A stretch of DNA of 64,000 nt from UBA3700 sp963592135 (GCA_963592135.1 CAVAVP010000034.1:1-64000), one strand, 5' to 3'; shown: positions 10,001-17,139, counted from the stretch's first letter. Made by a program: numbers and translations. The notes: generated by a model from the sequence alone, not told the origin.

Positions 10001-12049
10001 GGACATGCTGAAACAGATGTTGAACCATTTGGTGGCAATACCTCTGATATATTAAAAGAAGAATTAGAAATACTTAGTCCTTCATTTGAAAGTTATCACT
10101 TTAAAGAATATAATCCTGGAGAAGATAATGGGTTAATTCTAGGTAATGGAAAAATGAATATTGAGGAGCAACTTAATGTGTGGAGTAATATGCCTGTAGA
10201 TGCTTTCAAAAATATGGAAGGCTACTTGGAGAATGATCCTATATATAGAGATGAGGAAGGAAAATTAACTGAAGAAGGTAAAAAGTGGGCAAGTAATGAA
10301 CTTATTAAATTATATGATAGAGTAAACGTTATGATTGAACGCCTACCTGACGAAATGTTAGTTAATTATAATGATCCAAATGCAAGTTTTGATTTAGATT
10401 TTGATAAGACACCTGAAGAAGTTGAAAATCTACAAAATGAATTAAGGAATTTTAACGAGAGTTTAAAATCAATTATTATCATAGATATTGGTGTAGTAAA
10501 TGAAGATGAGTTTAAAAAATTGACAGGAACATCAATTCCTATTGAAAAAGAGATTGAAAAATTTAAAGTTAACATGGATAAGTTATTATCTATTGAATCA
10601 AATCTTGAGGATGAACGTAAAGCTCAATATGTTAAAGATGAGGAAAAACAATGGAATAATTTAGTAAATGCTGATTTGGAATTATTCGAAGATGATGAAG
10701 TAGAAGAAAAAGCTCCAATAAAAAAATTATCTGAGGCAGAAATACAATCAAGAAAAAATATTTCAAAAATAAATAAAGACTTTAACAAGGCAAAAGCTAA
10801 AATTGAAAGAGACAAAATTAAACAACAAGAGGCTGACGCTAGACTTGATGCCGCTTTAAAAAAGGCAACAAAAATTGATCTTACAAAATATAAAGACGGT
10901 AGATATAATATTACTAATAAGAGTGGAAACTCATCTTATAATATTGTAACCAAGGGTGAATTAAGTAATCTAGGTGTTTATTTTGGTGGAATGTTCCCAC
11001 AAAATGGTTCAAGTAAGCTTGTTAATATTTTAGATTATAATGATAGAGAGTACGTAGACCATGATGAAGTTTTTGATAATGCTATAGAACTTGGTTCAAA
11101 ATATGCAACATATATTAATATAGATAGTTTAAAAGGTGCCATAGAAGGTTTTGTTTTGGCTAATCAAGAAGGTAATAATGTTGTTGATAAGAATGTGTTT
11201 GAACTTCAATATAAGTTGTTATTTACAGATTTGTATACAAGTGTTCTTCATAGTTTAAATAAAAAGAATTGCATTGAAGGAAAAACAATGTCAATTAACC
11301 AAATGACAAAATCTATGAATTTATTAAACTCAATAATGACAGAAACTTGTAAAGAAATAGGATATCCTACTGTAATTGAAAATGGCGGCTATAATGCTAG
11401 GGAAATAAAAGAATTACGTGAAAAATTTGTAAATGATTTTGTGCCTAGAAATAGCGAAGAAATTGCTTTACGTCAAATGCAAGCGGCTTCAAACGAGTAC
11501 AACTTTGAGTCTAATACATGGAAGGAAGGACTAGGATATACTGCTTTCCGTGGTTTGATTAATGCTCAAATGAAAAAAGTTCAAGACAACAAAATAGAAA
11601 CTCCTGCTGAAAAGAAAAATGCAGCTCAAGCTTATAGGGCAATGGTTATGTATAGTAAAAACAGAACAGGTTGGTCAAAATTTATTAATTATTTTGGTAA
11701 ATATAGGGACGAAAAGAATGTAATCGCTCAATATAAAGCTGCCGTTATGCAAAAGGCTAATCTTACTGAGCGAGACTTCAATGATTTACTTGCGGTTGAA
11801 AATAACAATAAATTTGAAAGCCTAAAGGGAGAAGTTGCACAACAATATAATCTAGACAAAACAAAAAAAGTAGAGAAAGATGATATAAGTGTAGATAATT
11901 CTTTTGTAGAAAAAATATCTGTACCTGAGGCAGATCATAATAGTTCTATAGATAAATCTATGAATAATTCTCGTGATAGTATAATTGTAACAAATAAAAA
12001 GGATCTAGATGAAAGTTCTAGTTTAGATGATAGTCGTTCTTTAGATTAA
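7031..12049 (+). CDS. Giant 1672-residue cytosolic protein with internal duplication, unknown function
   Basis: The start is supported by GAAGGAG 7 bases upstream. No signal peptide or transmembrane helix is present; the protein is rich in Lys, Glu and Asp. Two homologous halves occupy about residues 1-390 and 440-850. The motif G-[VF]-D-[AS]-R-D is at 44 and 479, followed in both copies by an acidic helix pair, and [YF]-I-D-G is at 307-310 and 758-761, offset by about 435-451 residues. The remainder (about 850-1672) is helical and includes a likely coiled coil around 1190-1290, with a Ser/Asp-rich C-terminal tail. I do not recognise the family. Its place after the VirB4 gene, and its terminator, make it the last gene of the module: a scaffold, a substrate or an effector are all possible. 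Confidence 0.8.
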   Translation: MKLVKFINKEALLQAMRECDKTNEIYDALKKNYPNAEDKISKNGVDSRDLADLALFMRYKNVINKSGEALSDEEFEEEVSKIIEAFLTDDREKIFEYLDEWFDFAANFDPNENIETEEEALALHIYLRSQQGLPISKMNEYPDYVLSRFQDKDSLMKLQRVKTETFLQTGLCDVLYIGNGVKTNTSSIRDYDNNGGKPSAEMEVLQQVMIEEKESRLKKVGMSMALLDSFKLKDKTSETGVSVEEFKIPEWVNQANNLDPKSREYREILSDVHDVIAQVSGSHQTGYGIIGKYLDGMHDIGYYKLIYIDGNNLFDSLEKPVTTEKADARLVEALTNKKEVVSFVQLVEINGKFDYKINVLDVREGNENDNPEYVQKIEEIKNSKEKQEQLYDKINLNLKGVLTMGKTTKYYANRNVLKQEATDVVEGRRVIGKEEPIQVEKKNFGSAYFVIDETRRAYNSTIKSIVENTDEGREFIEQGFDARDFQDIVVFTKLAKTLGVGKKDLDDKEFKLEIEYLAKAFGSQDHEMMKPYLDKMYDFIENYKMPKVLSSTEDIIKALMYVRVQQTSTVKILENPWYLNERCPSVEDKARFNAMEAVYFNKYTDLLDAMVKETGLYLGKGQLFSEIIKQAKLGNPAEDDEQDESDFEREERLENEKRDARIAEYRDLSKRYNTERQLKLQNADDVEKCYTFKLNLPSSAYMNLLGDQLDAKDVEEAAEEFKFGFIANVYNSDYNDARLLRKYGLTTSLGFDPAYLIFIDGKSLYDFTVEQDGKYNYRKAYEKLNKILVDRTGLVQFARVFQGEYDEIKVELDTIEIANTKIDNQEYYQKLADFENHSLERLNLIKNNINEVCKARRTEIDKAKAEAEEKDLFNIGDVFDSREAQVKKHDGLENVYKVNRFNAIHDVLNDIEMFTGSKVNNNQFLERFEAVFSSEELNVSAYNTLWRELWKQAMEGLINKAYSDEFGKSVPFSYITGIVERCMKGSLKLYGHAETDVEPFGGNTSDILKEELEILSPSFESYHFKEYNPGEDNGLILGNGKMNIEEQLNVWSNMPVDAFKNMEGYLENDPIYRDEEGKLTEEGKKWASNELIKLYDRVNVMIERLPDEMLVNYNDPNASFDLDFDKTPEEVENLQNELRNFNESLKSIIIIDIGVVNEDEFKKLTGTSIPIEKEIEKFKVNMDKLLSIESNLEDERKAQYVKDEEKQWNNLVNADLELFEDDEVEEKAPIKKLSEAEIQSRKNISKINKDFNKAKAKIERDKIKQQEADARLDAALKKATKIDLTKYKDGRYNITNKSGNSSYNIVTKGELSNLGVYFGGMFPQNGSSKLVNILDYNDREYVDHDEVFDNAIELGSKYATYINIDSLKGAIEGFVLANQEGNNVVDKNVFELQYKLLFTDLYTSVLHSLNKKNCIEGKTMSINQMTKSMNLLNSIMTETCKEIGYPTVIENGGYNAREIKELREKFVNDFVPRNSEEIALRQMQAASNEYNFESNTWKEGLGYTAFRGLINAQMKKVQDNKIETPAEKKNAAQAYRAMVMYSKNRTGWSKFINYFGKYRDEKNVIAQYKAAVMQKANLTERDFNDLLAVENNNKFESLKGEVAQQYNLDKTKKVEKDDISVDNSFVEKISVPEADHNSSIDKSMNNSRDSIIVTNKKDLDESSSLDDSRSLD

Positions 12050-12074
12050 TTAGATAATTAAACAAAAAAAAATG

Positions 12075-12117
12075 AGGCATCCTTAATAAATATTATATAC
12101 AGGGTGCCTTTTTTTAT
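12075..12117 (+). terminator. Rho-independent terminator closing the secretion module
   Basis: An 8-bp stem AGGCATCC/GGGTGCCT (one G-U pair) is followed by a run of T, 26 bases after the stop codon. Confidence 0.85.
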
Positions 12118-12178
12118 TTGTTAAAATTAAATTTTAAAATTTTTTTGTCTATATTGACAAATTTTGAACAAGGATTGA

Positions 12179-12274
12179 TTAAAATGTTATGGTTATAAAA
12201 TTAACACAAGTAGAGCTATACTTAAAAATGGTGAAGACGAAACAGGTGGAGTAATCACTTATTACTTAAAATAA
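12179..12274 (+). pseudogene. Possible remnant of a decayed gene (about 31 codons, no start)
   Basis: Between a TGA at 12176 and a TAA at 12272, one frame reads through 31 codons that look protein-like (it ends GGVITYYLK) but have no start codon or ribosome binding site. The local composition is less AT-rich than the flanks. It may be the 3' end of a decayed gene, or chance. Confidence 0.25.
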
Positions 12275-12299
12275 GTTTTATATTTTGATTTTTTAACTA

Positions 12300-12319
12300 T
12301 AAAAGATAGTTATCTTTTA
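12300..12319. repeat. Perfect dyad upstream of the mscS promoter
   Basis: TAAAAGATA and TATCTTTTA flank a GT centre, immediately upstream of the -35 box at 12322. It could be an operator. It has no T run directly after it, so it is not an obvious terminator. Confidence 0.4.
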
Positions 12320-12321
12320 AT

Positions 12322-12350
12322 TTGCTAAAAGTTTTGTTTTAGCGTATAAT
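12322..12350 (+). promoter_or_regulatory. Promoter of mscS-type gene
   Basis: TTGCTA (12322-12327) is separated by 17 bases from TATAAT (12345-12350). The start codon follows 49 bases later. Confidence 0.7.
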
Positions 12351-12398
12351 TTTTTGACGATAAATAAACTACATTAATTTATTTTAGGAGATATAGAT

Positions 12399-13250
12399 AT
12401 GGATTGGAAACAAGTATGGCAAACGGTTCAAAATTGGCTTACTACTACTGGAATTAAAGTTGTTATAGCAATTATTATAATTATTGTGTCTTTTTCTTTT
12501 ATCAATTGGATTTGTAAGAAAATTACTATAAAAACCGATAAAAAAGTTGAGAAAAATAAGAAAATCGATAAAACTGTTTATAAAACAATAAGTTATGTTG
12601 TGAAAATTGCCCTAAAAATATTAGTTGTTATTGTTCTTATTGGTTATGTAGGTATCGATACCAGTGCAATTTCAGCTTTGATAGCGTCGTTAGGTGTTGG
12701 CGTTGGCCTTGCAGTTAATGGTACACTTTCAAACTTTGCTGGCGGTGTGTTAATAATTATAACGAGACCTTTTAATACAGATGATTTTATTAAAGCATGT
12801 GGATATGAAGGTACAGTTGAAGACATTCGCATTTGTCATACAAGACTTCGTACAACAGATAATAAAGTAGTATACCTGCCAAACGGCAATCTTTCTACAA
12901 CTGAAATCGTAAATTACTCTGAAAAAGATTTAAGAAGAGTAGACTTAAAGTTCTCAATTGCATACTCAGATGATTTTGAAAAAGCAAAATCAATAATTGC
13001 TGATGTTTGTTCTCAGAATGAACTTATTCTTAAGAATCCAGCACCTGCTATTCGTATGTCAGAACAAGGAGCAAGTAGTATAGTAATTTCAACAAAAGTG
13101 TGGTGTAAGAATGCAGATTATTGGACAGTTAATTTTGATATGCTTGAAAATGTTAAGAAGGCATTTGATCAAAACGGAATTACAATACCATTTAATCAAC
13201 TTGATGTACATGTTGTAAGTGATGCAAATAAATTAGATAATAAGAATTAG
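12399..13250 (+). CDS. mscS: Small-conductance mechanosensitive channel, MscS family
   Basis: The 283-residue length matches MscS. There are three N-terminal helices (about residues 18-40, 63-88 and 92-118). The pore-lining third helix carries the Gly/Ala-rich pattern (SLGVGVGLAVNGTLSNFAGG), followed by the beta domain with VEDIRICHTRLRTTDNKVVYLPNG and the alpha/beta vestibule domain. MscS channels open on membrane tension and release solutes during hypo-osmotic shock. The gene is monocistronic, with its own promoter and a bidirectional terminator. The start has TTAGGAGA upstream. It is confidently assigned to the family; the choice of mscS as symbol follows the short three-helix form. Confidence 0.92.
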   Translation: MDWKQVWQTVQNWLTTTGIKVVIAIIIIIVSFSFINWICKKITIKTDKKVEKNKKIDKTVYKTISYVVKIALKILVVIVLIGYVGIDTSAISALIASLGVGVGLAVNGTLSNFAGGVLIIITRPFNTDDFIKACGYEGTVEDIRICHTRLRTTDNKVVYLPNGNLSTTEIVNYSEKDLRRVDLKFSIAYSDDFEKAKSIIADVCSQNELILKNPAPAIRMSEQGASSIVISTKVWCKNADYWTVNFDMLENVKKAFDQNGITIPFNQLDVHVVSDANKLDNKN

Positions 13251-13272
13251 TTAAGTATCTTATATGTGAAAA

Positions 13273-13309
13273 AAACAAGCACTCCAATTTTGAAGTGCTT
13301 GTTTTTTTT
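13273..13309. terminator. Bidirectional terminator between convergent genes
   Basis: An 11-bp perfect stem (AAACAAGCACT/AGTGCTTGTTT) has an A run on one side and a T run on the other. It serves mscS on + and the ThiT-type gene on the minus strand. Confidence 0.85.
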
Positions 13310-13322
13310 AATCTAAATTATA

Positions 13323-14495
13323 TTAATCATTATCTTCAGTAGTAAGCACATCGTTCTTGTTAGTATACGAAGGGTTTAAAGCATTTAAAAACGCTTTTGA
13401 TGAAAGCAAAATTGCGCCTAAAACTATATTAAATATCATATCTACAAATACAAATGAATTATATGCAGCAGAGTATGCAAATACATTCATATTTTCTGGA
13501 GCATATGCTGAGAACGCAAATACGCCAGATGTCACATGAGCTATATATCTAAAGATAGCAACACATAGTGCACCTAAAGCAAATTTAACTTGAGGCAATT
13601 TTTCTAAAGCTTTTATATTATTAAATATTCCAGTAAATGCAACCATAGCAAAAGCAATAGGGTAGTCTAATAAAAATTGTGCAGGATGTATAATGTATGG
13701 GTCTTGTATTGCTTGTAATATTCCATAAATAAAGCCTATAACTAAACCTTTTTTAGAGCCATAAATATAAGCAAAAAGCATTATTGGAAGTAGAGATACA
13801 AGTGTTATTGAACCACCTTGAGGAAGTTTAAATATTTTTACATAAGATAATGCAAAACTTGTTGCTATACAAATACCAGCTCTTGCTATTGACTTTGTAT
13901 CAAATATTAGATTTCCTTTCTTGTCTATGATTAAAGTTGCGGTTATAAGAGCAATAAATAAAATTATTACACCGACAATTAATGCGGTTTGATTTACTGA
14001 TGCCGTATCAGAATTGTAATAGCCATCGTGTTTAATGTGGTTTGTATAATACAAAGCAACCATTGTTATAGTAAAGACTATAGATATGATTATAATTGTT
14101 GCCGCTATATAATAAAATGTTTTTACTATTTCAGGTTTTTTCTTGTTTATAACAGCATTAGCTATAAAACAAAGAACAAACACACTAAGGGTGATTAATA
14201 TTGGCAGAAAAACATAAATTAAAATATCGCTATTAATCCAATTTTCCTCAAGATATTCACTATTATAGTGTTTGTATAAATCCATAATTAAAAGAGTAAT
14301 CTCTATTAAAATTGCATATACAACAAATGATAAAGTTGCATATTTTGCATATTTTTTTAATAGTGTAAAGTTTAGTGCATAGATTATTACTCCTGCAATT
14401 ACAAGTGTTGCTAAGATTCCGATAGTTAACCAAGTAGCAATAGGTTGAAAAGTGTCAATAGCATAAGCTTTGGCGCACAAAATTAAATTGAACAT
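13323..14495 (-). CDS. ThiT-type thiamine transporter with extra N-terminal membrane domain
   Basis: The 390-residue protein has two parts. Residues about 196-380 match the ECF-type thiamine S-component ThiT: the signature PQGGSITLVSLLPIM, then YGSKKGLVIGFIYGILQ and HPAQFLLDYPIAF. Residues 1-190 are an additional domain of about five transmembrane helices that ordinary ThiT (about 180-200 residues) lacks and that I do not recognise. ThiT captures thiamine and works with the shared EcfA/EcfA'/EcfT energising module, which is not in this window. A THI-box riboswitch directly upstream confirms thiamine control. The SD AAGGAG lies 7 bases before the ATG inside the terminator hairpin. Confidence 0.85.
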   Translation of the reverse strand: MFNLILCAKAYAIDTFQPIATWLTIGILATLVIAGVIIYALNFTLLKKYAKYATLSFVVYAILIEITLLIMDLYKHYNSEYLEENWINSDILIYVFLPILITLSVFVLCFIANAVINKKKPEIVKTFYYIAATIIIISIVFTITMVALYYTNHIKHDGYYNSDTASVNQTALIVGVIILFIALITATLIIDKKGNLIFDTKSIARAGICIATSFALSYVKIFKLPQGGSITLVSLLPIMLFAYIYGSKKGLVIGFIYGILQAIQDPYIIHPAQFLLDYPIAFAMVAFTGIFNNIKALEKLPQVKFALGALCVAIFRYIAHVTSGVFAFSAYAPENMNVFAYSAAYNSFVFVDMIFNIVLGAILLSSKAFLNALNPSYTNKNDVLTTEDND

Positions 14496-14519
14496 AAAAA
14501 AACTCCTTTAGCTAAGGAG
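14496..14519 (-). terminator. Expression platform of the THI-box: terminator that also sequesters the SD
   Basis: On the minus strand, CTCCTT (14514-14519) pairs with AAGGAG (14504-14509) across a 5-base loop and is followed by seven U residues and then directly by the ATG. The 3' arm is the gene's own Shine-Dalgarno sequence. Confidence 0.85.
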
Positions 14520-14551
14520 AACTTTTAAGAAATAAAATATATGTATTTTTT

Positions 14552-14625
14552 TACTTCCTTTCGCCGTTGTTGGCGTAAGTTCAAAGGGTATAATCTCAGC
14601 CTAAATAGGCACCCCTAGCTAATTT
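14552..14625 (-). promoter_or_regulatory. TPP riboswitch (THI-box) upstream of the ThiT-type gene
   Basis: Reading the minus strand, the conserved THI-box elements appear in order: AGGGGTGCC, then GGCTGAGAT, ACCCTTTGAAC and a P4/P5 arm (ACGCC/GGCG) ending AAAGGAAGT. This is the standard thiamine pyrophosphate aptamer. It lies about 30 bases upstream of the terminator hairpin at 14496-14519, so high TPP should switch off the transporter. Confidence 0.9.
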
Positions 14626-14655
14626 TAATATATACCAATAAAATTCATTTGTCAA

Positions 14656-14684
14656 TTGAAAAAAAAATTACACTTCTATATAAT
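14656..14684 (+). promoter_or_regulatory. Promoter predicting a leaderless transcript at 14691
   Basis: TTGAAA (14656-14661), 17 bases, TATAAT (14679-14684). Transcription would start at about 14691, the A of the chosen ATG. Confidence 0.65.
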
Positions 14685-14690
14685 AAAAAT

Positions 14691-15548
14691 ATGGGAAATT
14701 TGCTTAATGTGGAAGATTTATGTGTGACTTACTTTGGAGGCTATATAGGGGTAGACACTGTAAGCTTTAAAATGCAGAATAAGGATCATTTTGTTATATA
14801 TGGTAAAACATTATCCGGAAAGAGTTCACTTTTAAGAGCAATAGCAGGAATAGAAGAGTATAAAGGAAAAATAGAGTTTTTTAATGTGAAAGAAAGAGTT
14901 TTTTCATTTGACGAAAAGTCCTTAAAGAAAAATGATACTGTCTTTAATTCTTTAGCTTATCCATTAAAAATAAGAAATATAAACAATTTTGTAAGTGTAG
15001 TTTTAGAGCAAACTAAAAAATATAAGATAGAGAATATCTTAAATGAGAAAATAAAAAATTTAAGTTTAGAGCAAAAGAAAATAGTTTTAATAGCAAGAGC
15101 TCTAATTAGAAATGCGGATATTTACTTGTTTGATGATGTGTTTAAAGATATAAAAGATAGGTACGATGAAATTTTTAATATCTTTACGAAAGATATTGAA
15201 GGAAAATCTGTTATTTTTGCTACATCAGATATAAATGAGGCTTTTTCAGTTTCAAATGTTGTATCAATTATGGCTTATAAAAAATATATACAAAGAGGAA
15301 TAAAAGAAGAATTACTAAAATTACCAAAAAACAGAGAAGTATTAGTGTCTCTTGGTTTTGAAGATAATATGTCTTCTATTCTTACAAAGAAAGGGGATAA
15401 GTATTATTTAGATGAAATTGAAGTTGTATCGCCAATTTCGGATATTTATGTAGACAAAGAAGTGACAGCCGTATTAATTGATGGCAAAATAAGAAACGAT
15501 GTATATTTTGATAAGGATACTGATTATTTAATTAGTAAATGGGATTAG
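14691..15548 (+). CDS. Degenerate ABC-type ATPase (likely impaired hydrolysis)
   Basis: This 285-residue protein has an ABC nucleotide-binding fold. Walker A GKTLSGKS is intact at 38-45. The signature is LSLEQ (124-128) instead of LSGGQ, Walker B ends D148-D149 in place of D-E, and the H-loop position is Ser179 in place of His (ATSD for the usual VTHD). A C-terminal regulatory-like domain follows (about 200-285). No permease is adjacent; the next gene is an S41 protease 3 bases downstream. The ATG at 14691 is preferred because a good promoter ends 6 bases before it and no SD exists; a longer TTG-started frame would begin inside the promoter. It probably binds ATP but hydrolyses it poorly, if at all. 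Function unknown. Confidence 0.75.
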   Translation: MGNLLNVEDLCVTYFGGYIGVDTVSFKMQNKDHFVIYGKTLSGKSSLLRAIAGIEEYKGKIEFFNVKERVFSFDEKSLKKNDTVFNSLAYPLKIRNINNFVSVVLEQTKKYKIENILNEKIKNLSLEQKKIVLIARALIRNADIYLFDDVFKDIKDRYDEIFNIFTKDIEGKSVIFATSDINEAFSVSNVVSIMAYKKYIQRGIKEELLKLPKNREVLVSLGFEDNMSSILTKKGDKYYLDEIEVVSPISDIYVDKEVTAVLIDGKIRNDVYFDKDTDYLISKWD

Positions 15549-15551
15549 CTT

Positions 15552-16991
15552 ATGGAAGAAGAAATTTTTATTGAATATGAAGATGAAAATAAAAAGAAAA
15601 ATAATGTAATACCTAGAAAAAAGGCAATTACAATAATTGCTGCGTCAATACTTATAATTATTATTATAGCAGGGGTGTTTGTCGCAGGATATTTTACGGC
15701 AAAGAGTAATTCTATAGAAAGTGATATGCCACTGCTTGTAGAGGCTTATAAACTTTTAAAGAAATATTACTATGAAGATATTTCATGGGAAGAGTTCCAA
15801 GTAATTGCAGCAGAGGCTATGATGAGTCAAGTGGATGCTTATACATGGATGCAAGAAAATGATACTTCAACAAGTTCGCAATCTTTAGGATTTACTATAA
15901 AGACAACTGCTTATTATCAACATTTTGTAGCATCAATAATTCCAGCATCTCCAATGGACACGGCGGAAGCTACTATGTATTATAATACCGAAAATGAAGC
16001 AGTAAATTCTTTAAATGGAGTAGATGTTTCAGAAAGTAAAATTAAAATTAATCCTGGAGATAAAATATACGCAATATCAGTATTAGGAGTTCAGCCAGTT
16101 GTCGTAGAAGGTACAGCTCAAAGCAATGTTTCAACTATTATTTCAAAATCAGATACGGTAGCTTTATATTTAAGAAAAACTAAAGGTGTAGATTTAGATA
16201 ATGATGGTGATGATGAATACGAAGATGGAATATATAAATATGTAGTTGAAAAAACAAATCTTCCATATACAAGAGCATTCTTCTATGATTCTGAAAGTAT
16301 AGGAGATGAAACTGGAACAACAGCGATGATAAGATTTACACAATTTTCAGGAACCGCTGTTGCTGATATGTATAAATGTTTAAATAAATTTGTAGATTCA
16401 GGATGTAATAAATTAATTCTTGATTTGAGAGGAAATGGTGGTGGAGATGCAACTATTTTGTCTTACATCGCTGGATGCTTTGTTAATGGAGCTAGTGATA
16501 GTGAAAAGCCACTTATTTATATAAAATATAATACTGGCGACGGTAAATATAGATCAGAATATGTAAATTCGTCATTATCTTCAACTTGCACAACAGTAGA
16601 AGATGGTGAGATAGAATATGAAATTGTAAATCTTCCATCAAAAGTTAATAATTTTAAATTAACAGTTTTATGCGATGGGAACACAGCATCTTCATCAGAA
16701 GCCCTAATAGGAGCTTTGCAGTACTATAATGGTACAACAATTATAGGGGCTACGACATATGGCAAAGGTGTAGGACAAACTGTTAGGTATCTTGAGAATG
16801 GAAAATATGTTTTATATATAACAAATTCAAAGTATTATATTCCAACTAAGGGCGAAAATGGAGAGACAAATTGGACGGTGAGTATCCATAAAACAGGATT
16901 TACTCCAAGTGATGAAAATTATATATCAAATTCATATAGACCATTAAAGACAGATAAGTACATACAAAGGGCTTTGACAGTACTAGGCTGA
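15552..16991 (+). CDS. S41-family C-terminal processing peptidase
   Basis: This 479-residue protein has a cytoplasmic acidic N-terminus, one transmembrane helix (about residues 27-50) and an extracytoplasmic protease domain. The S41 core is clear: LDLRGNGGG near 295, TASSSE with the presumed nucleophile Ser380, and TYGKG with the presumed general base Lys405, 25 residues later as in CtpA/CtpB. A PDZ-like segment with low similarity precedes it (about 115-215). CtpA/Prc-type enzymes trim or degrade exported proteins. The gene is 3 bases after the degenerate ATPase, so the two are likely cotranscribed. The substrate cannot be told from the sequence. Confidence 0.9.
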   Translation: MEEEIFIEYEDENKKKNNVIPRKKAITIIAASILIIIIIAGVFVAGYFTAKSNSIESDMPLLVEAYKLLKKYYYEDISWEEFQVIAAEAMMSQVDAYTWMQENDTSTSSQSLGFTIKTTAYYQHFVASIIPASPMDTAEATMYYNTENEAVNSLNGVDVSESKIKINPGDKIYAISVLGVQPVVVEGTAQSNVSTIISKSDTVALYLRKTKGVDLDNDGDDEYEDGIYKYVVEKTNLPYTRAFFYDSESIGDETGTTAMIRFTQFSGTAVADMYKCLNKFVDSGCNKLILDLRGNGGGDATILSYIAGCFVNGASDSEKPLIYIKYNTGDGKYRSEYVNSSLSSTCTTVEDGEIEYEIVNLPSKVNNFKLTVLCDGNTASSSEALIGALQYYNGTTIIGATTYGKGVGQTVRYLENGKYVLYITNSKYYIPTKGENGETNWTVSIHKTGFTPSDENYISNSYRPLKTDKYIQRALTVLG

Positions 16992-17002
16992 TAATATAAA
17001 AT
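16974..17002 (+). promoter_or_regulatory. Promoter of the TM1266/ABC transporter operon
   Basis: TTGACA (16974-16979), 17 bases, TAAAAT (16997-17002). It overlaps the 3' end of the S41 gene. Confidence 0.7.
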
Positions 17003-17008
17003 GTAGAT

Positions 17009-17139
17009 AATCACTAAGAAGGATTTATTCTTCTTATGGATAACAATAAAACTAAATCGATGAAGTGTTCGGAGAGTAAGAAGAAATATTAGAGTAGTAT
17101 ATAACTCCGCACTTTGCGGAGTTTTTTTATGGAGGAGAA
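17009..17139 (+). promoter_or_regulatory. Structured leader with mutually exclusive pairings (unassigned attenuator or riboswitch)
   Basis: The segment TTCTTCTTA at 17028-17036 can pair with TAAGAAGGA at 17015-17023 (one G-U) or with TAAGAAGAA at 17077-17085 (perfect). A strong terminator then lies just before the ribosome binding site. I compared it by eye with the THI-box, T-box, SAM, glycine, purine and tetrahydrofolate classes and found no match, so its ligand is unknown. Confidence 0.55.
17103..17128 (+). terminator. Terminator inside the leader, before the TM1266 gene
   Basis: A 9-bp perfect stem AACTCCGCA/TGCGGAGTT has a 3-base loop and a T run. Only a GGAGGAG site separates it from the ATG, so there is no room for another promoter; readthrough must be regulated. 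Confidence 0.85.

Larger units (their letters stand above)
12118..12398. other. Intergenic region between secretion module and mscS
   Basis: This AT-rich spacer holds a short coding-like remnant (12179-12274), an 18-20 bp dyad (12300-12319) and the mscS promoter. No complete gene or RNA gene was recognised. Confidence 0.6.

Noticed and set aside
17009..17139. Leader considered as T-box, TPP, tetrahydrofolate or SAM riboswitch
   Set aside because: Only a short GGAGAGTA match to the tetrahydrofolate class was seen and at the wrong position; T-box GGTGG and the THI-box core are absent.
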